Source: Candidatus Enterococcus ferrettii (GTDB lineage Bacteria > Bacillota > Bacilli > Lactobacillales > Enterococcaceae). From it: a DNA stretch of 6,891 bases. Shown here piece after piece: positions 1-6,660 of this stretch. The notes beneath the pieces were generated by a model. It saw only the letters and a list, made by a program, of their open reading frames with translations, ran no database searches and was not told where the DNA came from. Position 1 is the stretch's first letter; every line of letters starts with the position of its first letter. The position numbers and the translations under genes were made by a program. The stretch is from NCBI RefSeq assembly GCF_017377655.1, contig NZ_JAFREL010000138.1, positions 1-6,891 of the forward strand, in the 5' to 3' direction.

Positions 1-1194
1 TTCGAAGAAATTCTGCCGACAGACGCCGATAAAATCAAAATTCAATCAAAAAAGGATAAGGTGACGCTATTAACCTGTACGCCTCCGGGTATCAATACCT
101 TTCGGCTTCTAGTAACCGGACATCGGGTGGATTACAACGAAGCGACACAGCGGAAAGTGAAACGACGTAACCAATGGAGCTATCAAAATATTGTTTTAGC
201 CACATTGGGCAGTAATGTCGCAATCTTTCTTCTATTAATGGGGATTTATCAATACAATATTCGCCGCTTTCGCTCGGATGATCCACTGGTCGTACGTAAG
301 GCAAGAAAGCGCCTGAAGCGGTTGTTTTTTGTCACAAAAACCTTATTCATTTTACTATTTATTAGTATGGTGGCGGTCATGTGTACAGCAATTTACGGCT
401 ATCTTCAAATGGAACAAGAACCAGCGTATGCGTCGGTCAATATCGGCCAATCAGAAGAGCTGAGCAGTTTTAATCTGGACAAGATCTCACAGGCTACTTA
501 TGAGGAGAAACAAATTGCCAGTGTGAAAATTTCAGACTATGCGAAAGCAAAATCAGCCATTCAGACGACCACCAATAATTGGGGAGTGGGTAAAATTGTG
601 ATTCCCAAGGTATCGATTGATTTGCCGATCCTGGCAGGTTTAGCCAATGAAAATCTTCTTAGCGGGGCGGCGACGTATCGTCTAGATCAGCAGCTGGGCC
701 GAGGAAATTATGTGCTGTTGGCCCATAATATTTTTGATAAAGATGTTCTGCTGCACCGGATTCAGCAGTTGAAAAAAGGGGATCTGATTTACACGACAGA
801 TTTCAAAGATATTTATGTTTATGAGGTTTCCTTAAACAAAATTATTGAGGAAACAGAAGTGGACTATGTTGAGAAGAATCCGGCGAATAATCGCGCCTTA
901 CTGACTTTGTTGCGGTGTGAAGGAGACATTGGCACAATCTATCGCCGGCTGGTGCAAGGGAATCTAAAAAGTATTTTACCTTTGAGAGAAGCAGAGGCTG
1001 AGCTATTTGATCAAATGAATTTAACGAGATCAAATACCAAGGTGAATGGCGAGATTTTGAAAGAGGATCCGATTACCACAACGGATCATTGGAGTATGAC
1101 CTTGGCAGCTAAGATCATTAGTGATCCATTACAAACCGTCGTGCCATTATTTTTATTGTTCTTATTGCCCATTTTATTTTTCAGTTTGATTTAA
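1..1194 (+). CDS. Tandem (two-domain) membrane sortase, 5' end outside window
   Basis: Sortases are extracellular membrane-bound cysteine transpeptidases that cleave LPxTG-like signals and join proteins to the wall or to each other. The frame is open from base 1, so the start lies upstream; the first GTG (61) falls inside a sortase strand and is not a real start. The visible part begins with the end of a class C-type domain: TLLTCTP with Cys at 76-78, then GINTFRLLV with the catalytic Arg at 103-105. A membrane segment (about 190-250), a basic loop (RKARKRLKRL) and a second membrane segment (about 325-400) follow. Then comes a complete second sortase domain (about 580-970): LAHN with His at 724-726, TLLRC with Cys at 916-918, and IYRRLVQG with Arg at 943-948. 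A C-terminal membrane segment (about 1130-1190) ends the protein. The topology is consistent, with both catalytic domains outside and the basic loop inside. I see no good ribosome binding site before any internal start that would split it. The second domain looks closer to class A; substrates are unknown. Confidence 0.85.
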   Translation, partial: FEEILPTDADKIKIQSKKDKVTLLTCTPPGINTFRLLVTGHRVDYNEATQRKVKRRNQWSYQNIVLATLGSNVAIFLLLMGIYQYNIRRFRSDDPLVVRKARKRLKRLFFVTKTLFILLFISMVAVMCTAIYGYLQMEQEPAYASVNIGQSEELSSFNLDKISQATYEEKQIASVKISDYAKAKSAIQTTTNNWGVGKIVIPKVSIDLPILAGLANENLLSGAATYRLDQQLGRGNYVLLAHNIFDKDVLLHRIQQLKKGDLIYTTDFKDIYVYEVSLNKIIEETEVDYVEKNPANNRALLTLLRCEGDIGTIYRRLVQGNLKSILPLREAEAELFDQMNLTRSNTKVNGEILKEDPITTTDHWSMTLAAKIISDPLQTVVPLFLLFLLPILFFSLI

Positions 1195-1224
1195 AAAAGG
1201 AAGACAGGGATAGGAGAAGACAAG

Positions 1225-3417
1225 ATGAAAAAAACTGCTGGAGGAATTTGTGCGGTGTTGTTGTTAGGTGTTTCACTCTTTAGTTTAAGAGGTGGCGTCT
1301 TGAAGGCAGGAGAGCTGGAAACAGTACGCCACTCTTCAGAGACAACCGCACCAGCGACTGCCCCCTCAACGGAACTTGTCCAAGAGGCACCGACAGTCAC
1401 CAAAGAAGAACCGCCAGCATCACAAGTTGCTGAACCGATAGCTGAGCCAACCGCAGAGTCTGCTGTAAAAGAAGTGAATCCAGAAACATTAACGGAATCG
1501 AGTGAGCTAATCAGTAGTACGTCTAGTGAAGCAAGTGTGACCGATCCTACGACCGATTCAACGGCCAGCTCAAGCCGCGAAATCACAAGTGAAACAAGCA
1601 GTGGATCAGTGAGTGAGTCAACAACAAGCACAACCAGCAGTTCAATTACAGAATCATCGACGGAAACAACTACGACTCAGGAAACATCCAGTTCAACCGA
1701 AACCAGCAGCAAGGAGGAGACGATTCCTTCAACAGAAAGCAGCACTAGTACATCGACTTCAGAGGAACAAGAACAGGTACCTCCCTCCAGTGAGCCAGAG
1801 CTAGAAACATCACCGCCAGCTGGGGTAACACCAGTACAAGTGCCGTCAGCAATTCCGTCTACGGTCCAGGCACCTCGTTTAACTAATGGAACACGAGACC
1901 AAGCGTTGTCAGCTACCGGGACGCTTAACCTTCCTAATGAATGGAAAGCAGAACAACTGGCCGAATCAGATTTAGGGTTATTTGAACTGCCACTATTGTC
2001 TACGTTCGAACGCCAAGAAATAGCTGTATGGATATATGGTGCAATTAAGCAAGTGGGGTATCCTCAAGAAGAAGCCTTGGAACCAGTCGCATTTTTCAAC
2101 GAGTTGTATCAAGACTTGTATGGAACAACCTTACCAGCAGAAAACCAGAAAATAAACGAGCAAGACCTGCAAGCAGGAATGCTCCTTTATCAGAGCCAAG
2201 GAGAGAAGTTGGTGGGAATCTATTTAGGCAACAACAGCTATCTTACGTTGGCAGATATTGAGGTAGAAAAAGAAAGTAAAGACAAAGAAGAACCGCTGGA
2301 AGAAAACGAAGAATCCACTAAATCAGAAAAATCAATAGAACCAATCAAGGAACGACAAGCTGTGGTTCGTTTACTTAATGAGCTGGAGGAGGATCTTTAT
2401 GCGCAGGCATTACCGGAGGTTCAGCTCACCGCAGAAGGTCAACAGGTTCTTGCCAGCTATCCTGCTGCTAAAGAGTTTCGAGCTAGTGCAGCAACACAAG
2501 CCTTCGTGGACTCAATTAGTGAGGATGCACGAACGCTAGGATTGGAATACGATGTGTTTGCCTCAGTAATGATTGCACAAGCTATTTTGGAAAGCGGCTC
2601 CGGTACAAGTGGACTTTCCTTACCTCCTCATTACAATTTGTTTGGTGTTAAGGGAACCTATCAAGGACAATCGGTTTCTTTTTCGACCAGTGAGGATCGA
2701 GGAAATGGCGAATTGTATCAAATTCAATCGGCTTTTCGGAAATATCCCAATTATGCGGCGTCTTTAGGCGATTATGTCAGCTTGCTGCGAGGAGGGATTT
2801 CTGGAAACAGTGCCTTTTATCAACCAACCTGGCGCTCTAAAGCTAAAAATTATTTAAATGCCACCACCTCTTTAACCGGAAGCTATGCGACCGATACAGA
2901 ATACAATCAGAAGCTGAATTCTCTGATTGCAGTCTATCACTTAACGGAATTTGACCGGCCCAAAGCGACGGATTCCAGTGTATTTATTAAGGGAAAATCA
3001 GAAATTCCTGCTGAGTATAAAGAACGGATGAAGCTCCCGGATTATGATGGAAAAAATTACAACAGCTCAGGCTCTTATCCAGTCGGCCAATGTACTTGGT
3101 ATGCCTACAATCGAGTGAAACAGTTAGGTAAATCAGTCGATGAGTTTATGGGCAACGGCGGCGAATGGGGGGCAACAGGCCAACGTTTGGGATACAAGGT
3201 GAGTCAACAACCAAAAGCTGGTTGGTTGATTTCCTTTAGCCCAGGGACGGCCAGATCAGATACTCGTTATGGCCATGTGGCTTTTGTGGAAGCGGTGGGA
3301 TCAGAGGGGATTCTGATTTCAGAAGGAAACGTCTATGGTGGGACAATCATTTCCTATCGCGTTATTAGCAACGACTTGGCTCGCTCCAATCAAGTATCCT
3401 ACATTCAACCAAAGTAA
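1225..3417 (+). CDS. Secreted multidomain peptidoglycan hydrolase (NlpC/P60-like, GH73, CHAP)
   Basis: A 730-residue exported protein that should cut both the glycan and the peptide of peptidoglycan. AGGAG at 1212-1216 fixes the ATG. Order of parts: signal peptide (1 to about 28, MKK then a hydrophobic core, possible cleavage after VLKA); a Ser/Thr/Glu/Pro-rich low-complexity stalk (about 35-215); an NlpC/P60-like region (about 250-342, ending LVGIYLGNNSYLTL) with no Cys or His, so probably inactive; a charged Glu/Lys linker (345-378); a GH73 glucosaminidase domain (about 420-577) with the likely acid Glu456 in AILESGSGTSG and the family motif YATDTEYNQKL; and a CHAP domain (about 612-728) with Cys623 in GQCTWYAYNR, His684 in YGHVAFVE and Glu700/Asn702 in ISEGN. 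There is no LPxTG signal. It lies 30 bases after the sortase and 12 before the signal peptidase gene. It may open the wall locally for surface assembly; a conjugation- or division-type hydrolase is the alternative. Confidence 0.9.
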   Translation: MKKTAGGICAVLLLGVSLFSLRGGVLKAGELETVRHSSETTAPATAPSTELVQEAPTVTKEEPPASQVAEPIAEPTAESAVKEVNPETLTESSELISSTSSEASVTDPTTDSTASSSREITSETSSGSVSESTTSTTSSSITESSTETTTTQETSSSTETSSKEETIPSTESSTSTSTSEEQEQVPPSSEPELETSPPAGVTPVQVPSAIPSTVQAPRLTNGTRDQALSATGTLNLPNEWKAEQLAESDLGLFELPLLSTFERQEIAVWIYGAIKQVGYPQEEALEPVAFFNELYQDLYGTTLPAENQKINEQDLQAGMLLYQSQGEKLVGIYLGNNSYLTLADIEVEKESKDKEEPLEENEESTKSEKSIEPIKERQAVVRLLNELEEDLYAQALPEVQLTAEGQQVLASYPAAKEFRASAATQAFVDSISEDARTLGLEYDVFASVMIAQAILESGSGTSGLSLPPHYNLFGVKGTYQGQSVSFSTSEDRGNGELYQIQSAFRKYPNYAASLGDYVSLLRGGISGNSAFYQPTWRSKAKNYLNATTSLTGSYATDTEYNQKLNSLIAVYHLTEFDRPKATDSSVFIKGKSEIPAEYKERMKLPDYDGKNYNSSGSYPVGQCTWYAYNRVKQLGKSVDEFMGNGGEWGATGQRLGYKVSQQPKAGWLISFSPGTARSDTRYGHVAFVEAVGSEGILISEGNVYGGTIISYRVISNDLARSNQVSYIQPK

Positions 3418-3429
3418 GAGGAGCGGTAC

Positions 3430-3984
3430 ATGAGCAGAAGATCGAGACAACACTCACAAATCGACGCGCGCAAAAAAAGAAAACTAATTAAAGTCGTAGC
3501 GATGCTTTACCTGTTGGTTGTGGGGGCAACCAGTTTCTTTCTGATCGATGCCCAGCTGCGTAAACATTTTAGCATTCACTGGGTTTCCGGCACATCGATG
3601 GAACAAAATTTACATGATGGAGACGCTGTGCTGGTAAGAAAACAAAGGACCATTCGCCGCTATGAAGTGATTGTATTCAATGTACCGAAAGAACCGGATA
3701 TGTTTGTGAAACGGGTAGTTGGCATGCCAGGGGATACAATCCTGATTAAAAATAACCGGATGATCCTAAATATTGGAGAACCGGAAAACTTTGAAACCAT
3801 CTATACGTTTCAAATGAACCCTGCAGCAGCCAAAACCATGCAACCTTTAACGAAGATTCCAGAGGATTGTTATTTCGTGATTGGCGACCATGTGGATGTC
3901 TCCAAGGATAGTCGAAGTTTTGGTTTGGTGAGGCAGACCGAAATCGAAGGAATTGTCCAATGGCAGCTTGCTGCAATAAATTAA
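3430..3984 (+). CDS. lepB: Type I signal peptidase
   Basis: A 184-residue membrane serine/lysine protease of family S26 that removes signal peptides from exported proteins. An N-terminal basic stretch (RKKRK) is followed by one membrane segment (about residues 20-42). The catalytic Ser56 lies in SGTSMEQ, and the general-base Lys94 lies in FVKRVVGMPGD. Box E is present as GDHVDVSKDSRSFG (152-165), with His in place of the usual Asn of GDN. The length is normal for the compact Gram-positive SipS type. AAGAGGAG (3416-3423) overlaps the previous stop codon and sits just before the ATG, which indicates translational coupling to the hydrolase gene. Signal peptidase-like proteins (SipA) occur in streptococcal pilus loci and are reported to lack catalytic residues; this one keeps both, so it is probably an active and perhaps dedicated peptidase. 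The lepB symbol marks the family and does not imply that it is the housekeeping copy. Confidence 0.92.
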   Translation: MSRRSRQHSQIDARKKRKLIKVVAMLYLLVVGATSFFLIDAQLRKHFSIHWVSGTSMEQNLHDGDAVLVRKQRTIRRYEVIVFNVPKEPDMFVKRVVGMPGDTILIKNNRMILNIGEPENFETIYTFQMNPAAAKTMQPLTKIPEDCYFVIGDHVDVSKDSRSFGLVRQTEIEGIVQWQLAAIN

Positions 3985-4029
3985 TAAAGGGCAGGCGCAA
4001 AGAGAAGAAGGAAGAGAAGGGGAAGCCAC

Positions 4030-4770
4030 ATGTTTATTATCAACATTCTAAGTGTGGGACTGGTGATTGTTGCGTTCATCATTGTCCTTTATCGCTTTGT
4101 AATGACCTCACGTCTAAAAAAAATTGAGAAGCAAAAGGGACAGCCGCCATCATTTTACAGAAAACTGGCCTATGTGAAGTATCTGGAACAAGAAAAACAT
4201 GTGTCTTATCTGTTGTTTTTATGTTTTCTTTTGGCCATGGGGGTACTATTAAGTACTTATAATCTTTTTGAATTGGAAAATCAGCTGTACACCATCAACC
4301 AGAAAAATGCCCAGACTAAAGATGAGCTCTACAAAATGCGGGAGGAGCAACGACGCTTTATTAATGATCTGCCGATTCAAGCCTACCCTGAAAATGGATT
4401 AGGTCTGGGAACGTACGATTGGCCAGCACTTTTTGAACATGAAAATCGCAAGCAACAGTATGAGATAGAAAACGAGTTGTCCGCCAAAGCAGAACCGTAT
4501 TTCGGCTTATCCTCTACCTTGATTGTATTGGATATTCCTTCAAAAACACTGAGTATTGCTCTGATGGGGCATTCGGTGACACAGAATCAGCAGGAAACAC
4601 TAGAAAGTAACCAGTTGGCCTTTGTCAAAGAAGCCGAAGCGGTACCTCATTTAACACAGATCACCTTCCAAATGCATCTTACTGGAGCTGATCAAAAGGG
4701 GCAAACGCATCATCGTACGTTTACCCGGACTGGTGATGATCAAGAATTTGTACAAGTGCCAGAAGATTAA
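4030..4770 (+). CDS. Uncharacterised membrane protein with two membrane segments and an outside coiled coil
   Basis: I do not recognise a family. AAGGGGAAG (4017-4025) precedes the ATG. The 246-residue product has membrane segment 1 at about residues 3-25, a basic loop (RLKKIEKQKG, then a Tyr/Lys-rich stretch), membrane segment 2 at about 58-78, a short heptad-like helix (about 80-112, ELENQLYTINQKN onward) and a soluble domain (about 113-246) with a strand-rich part around SSTLIVLDIPSKTLSIALMG. The positive-inside rule puts the basic loop in the cytoplasm and the coiled coil and C-terminal domain outside. There are no cysteines in the outer domain, no LPxTG signal, and no catalytic motif that I can see. 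It lies between the signal peptidase gene (45 bases) and the coiled-coil gene (16 bases). A role as membrane scaffold or partner of the sortase or hydrolase is a guess from context. Confidence 0.8.
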   Translation: MFIINILSVGLVIVAFIIVLYRFVMTSRLKKIEKQKGQPPSFYRKLAYVKYLEQEKHVSYLLFLCFLLAMGVLLSTYNLFELENQLYTINQKNAQTKDELYKMREEQRRFINDLPIQAYPENGLGLGTYDWPALFEHENRKQQYEIENELSAKAEPYFGLSSTLIVLDIPSKTLSIALMGHSVTQNQQETLESNQLAFVKEAEAVPHLTQITFQMHLTGADQKGQTHHRTFTRTGDDQEFVQVPED

Positions 4771-4776
4771 AGAAAG

Positions 4777-4782
4777 AAGGGG
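4777..4782 (+). promoter_or_regulatory. Ribosome binding site that sets the start of the coiled-coil gene
   Basis: AAGGGG lies 4 bases before ATG 4787 (6 from the AAGG core). It supports starting there and not at the in-frame ATG 4733, which lies inside the preceding gene and has no comparable site. Confidence 0.6.
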
Positions 4783-4786
4783 TCCT

Positions 4787-5734
4787 ATGTCGTCAAACAA
4801 GAAAAAGAACAGTTGGTTTTTCAATAAAAGTATTGTAGACGAAATCAATGCCATTCCAGAAAATCGGATCGAAGAACTGGGATCAAATGTTTACTCAATG
4901 GAAAAGAACGGAGAGAAGCCTGTGCAACGACCAATTGAAAGAACGAGTGAGAGACTGGCAGAGCAAACCACGAAAAAGGCAAGTGAGAGAAGCAATCAGC
5001 AAGCAGAAGCAACTACGTCAGAGGTGATTCGTTTACAAGATGAATTGCAGCGCATGGTAGAAGAGCGGGAGCGGGAAATTATTCAGCAACAAACAGATCG
5101 ACGGATCGAAGTACAAAAATTGATGAATGAGCAGGAACATTTGCGCAGCCAATTAAGTGTAGTAGAGACAGAAAAAGAGCAAACCCAGCAGCAAGCACAA
5201 AAATTGAAAAGTGATGTCCAGAAGCTGAAAGAAGCCTTGAAGGAGCAGGCTAATGCCGCCGAGATGGAGCAGAAGAATCAGCAGCTACAAGCAGAACTGG
5301 CGGATAGGGACCAAAAACTAAATGAACTGAAACAGATGATCATAGAAAAAGACGCAGCTTTAAATTCTATACTAGAAAGTTCAGATCAAGTGATTGATCA
5401 AGCAGCTATTCAACAGATGCAGCATCAACTGGAAGAGCTGCAAAAAGAAAACAATGAGCTGAAGGAAGAAGCAATTCGGTCTCAGCTGGAAATTGGGGAA
5501 GTATTGGTTTCGGCTCGCAAGCAAGCGAATCGAACCATTGAAAAAGCCAAGATGGACGCAGAGATGATGATTCGTTCGGCAGAAGAAGATTTAGAAGTGG
5601 TTTACGACCGGGCAAAAGAAATTTCCTTTGAGGTCAATGAATCCAAACGTGATGTACTGGAAATTTTCAAAGAATTACAGCAGCGAGTCGACAAGCTGGC
5701 CACTAAAAAAATTACACAAAAAGAAGCACAATAA
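4787..5734 (+). CDS. Cytoplasmic coiled-coil protein, DivIVA-like C-terminal part
   Basis: The product is 315 residues from ATG 4787. It has no signal peptide or membrane segment, so it should be cytoplasmic. Residues 1-75 are a polar, basic, probably disordered head (SWFFNKS near the start, then Arg/Glu/Thr-rich). Residues about 78-235 are a nearly continuous Gln/Glu/Lys-rich coiled coil. Residues about 234-305 resemble the C-terminal part of DivIVA-family proteins: IGEVLVSARKQANRTIEKAK followed by Ala/Glu-rich helix. The N-terminal DivIVA/GpsB membrane-binding domain is not visible. DivIVA proteins mark septa and poles of Gram-positive cells. Here the protein might place the operon's surface machinery at the division site, perhaps by binding the cytoplasmic loops of the sortase or of the membrane protein encoded 16 bases upstream. 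That role is inference; generic coiled-coil similarity is the main alternative explanation. Confidence 0.8.
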   Translation: MSSNKKKNSWFFNKSIVDEINAIPENRIEELGSNVYSMEKNGEKPVQRPIERTSERLAEQTTKKASERSNQQAEATTSEVIRLQDELQRMVEEREREIIQQQTDRRIEVQKLMNEQEHLRSQLSVVETEKEQTQQQAQKLKSDVQKLKEALKEQANAAEMEQKNQQLQAELADRDQKLNELKQMIIEKDAALNSILESSDQVIDQAAIQQMQHQLEELQKENNELKEEAIRSQLEIGEVLVSARKQANRTIEKAKMDAEMMIRSAEEDLEVVYDRAKEISFEVNESKRDVLEIFKELQQRVDKLATKKITQKEAQ

Positions 5735-5758
5735 ATCTGATGAAAGAAGGAGAAGCCA

Positions 5759-6484
5759 ATGAGTCAAGCCTTGCTTTTAACAAAAAATATTTTAGCAAAT
5801 CAAACATTACAAAAGAAAATACAGGGATTAAATGATGAAGTCTGGTGTTCCACTTGGTTGTTGGATCAAATTCAGCGTTTTGGGGTACCTGTATTTGTTT
5901 CCCAACAATTTCAAACGGTTATTTTTGGTAAAACCATTTGTGATGACGAAGTACAGAGTCTATTGGAGGCCTTTCTAGACTATTCACTGGTTGTCCTGCG
6001 GGAGGTTGAACAGGAGCCCTCTGAAGAGGAGCGGAAAAAATGGATAGAGTTAGGATTGCAGTGCTATCTATCGGAAGAAGATTCACTAGAGACTATTCGA
6101 GAGAAAATTGCTTTAGCTACTATAAAACGAAGCCAAATGCGTGAGCCTAGTCAACGTGTGGTTCCTTTTCCCTATTCAGAGAGCAAGAGTGATTTTGATT
6201 CATCCAATATTCGTCTTACCGGCAAGGAACAAATGGTGATGAATCTTCTGGTTCGAGCACAGGGAGAAGTTATAACACGAAAAGAACTCTGTGAAAAAAT
6301 TTGGGCAGAGGGGGATACTGCCTCAAACATGAGCCAGCTTTCGTGTATGATCAATCGAATTAAGCGTAAATTTGAAAAACAAGGGGTAGATGGAAGAATT
6401 ATCGTGACTCACTGGGGAAGAGGGTATCAGATGAGTGACTACTTCTATCAGCAGTGTGCCTCTTATGCCCAAATATTTTACTAA
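5759..6484 (+). CDS. OmpR/PhoB-type winged-helix regulator with a degenerate receiver-like domain
   Basis: A 241-residue DNA-binding protein; AAGGAG (5747-5752) sits 6 bases before the ATG. The C-terminal part (about residues 148-228) is a clear Trans_reg_C winged helix: IRLTGKEQMVMNLL, then ITRKELCEKIW, a recognition helix around SQLSCMINRIKRKF, and the wing motif THWGRGYQM. The N-terminal 120 residues follow a receiver outline (strand ALLLTKN, strand QTVIFG, strand SLVVLREVE, then KWIELGLQCYLSEEDSLETI resembling the usual GADDYL-KPF end). However, the acidic pair after strand 1, the phospho-accepting Asp after strand 3 and the conserved Lys are not where expected. It probably works without phosphorylation. 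It closes the operon, 24 bases after the coiled-coil gene and just before the terminator, so it may regulate the operon itself. The target is unknown. Confidence 0.85.
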   Translation: MSQALLLTKNILANQTLQKKIQGLNDEVWCSTWLLDQIQRFGVPVFVSQQFQTVIFGKTICDDEVQSLLEAFLDYSLVVLREVEQEPSEEERKKWIELGLQCYLSEEDSLETIREKIALATIKRSQMREPSQRVVPFPYSESKSDFDSSNIRLTGKEQMVMNLLVRAQGEVITRKELCEKIWAEGDTASNMSQLSCMINRIKRKFEKQGVDGRIIVTHWGRGYQMSDYFYQQCASYAQIFY

Positions 6485-6503
6485 GTCAATTAATCTAATG
6501 CTG

Positions 6504-6560
6504 AAAAACTGTGCAATAACCATTTGTTTTAAAAACGAAGAGGTTGTGCGCGGTTTTTTT
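6504..6560 (+). terminator. Rho-independent terminator ending the operon
   Basis: The left arm AAAAACTGTGCAATAACC (6504-6521) pairs with the right arm GGTTGTGCGCGG plus T-tract (6542-6560). The stem has two G-U pairs and one small internal bulge, a loop of about 20 bases, and ends in seven T. It lies 20 bases after the last stop codon. The A-tract on the 5' side mirrors the T-tract, so it might also work in the other direction. Confidence 0.75.
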
Positions 6561-6660
6561 GGATGGTTAAAAGATAAGTTTTCAGTTTTAAAGGTTCTTG
6601 ATAAGTAAGATAGATACAATGTGAATCGTATGATAGTAAGACGACTAGCGAGTCGAAATA

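Noticed and set aside
61..63. GTG as the start of the first gene
   Set aside because: It encodes a Val inside the sortase catalytic strand, the frame is open further upstream to base 1, and there is no ribosome binding site.
157..240. An internal start (GTG 157 or ATG 238) making the second sortase a separate gene
   Set aside because: No convincing Shine-Dalgarno sequence precedes either codon and there is no stop between the domains, so a fusion is the simpler reading. Not fully excluded.
1191..1631. Minus-strand open frame of 146 residues
   Set aside because: It is the antisense of the Ser/Thr-rich stalk, with a low-complexity Ser/Val product and no ribosome binding site.
1530..1760. Repeat array or CRISPR-like structure in the Ser/Thr-rich coding stretch
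   Set aside because: It is codon-level low complexity with no regular unit or spacer length.
4733..4786. Upstream ATG for the coiled-coil gene
   Set aside because: It overlaps the end of the preceding gene and lacks a good ribosome binding site, while ATG 4787 has AAGGGG at suitable spacing.
6598..6620. Possible promoter (TTGATA followed by TACAAT)
   Set aside because: The spacing of 11 bases is too short for a sigma-A promoter and no intact gene follows.
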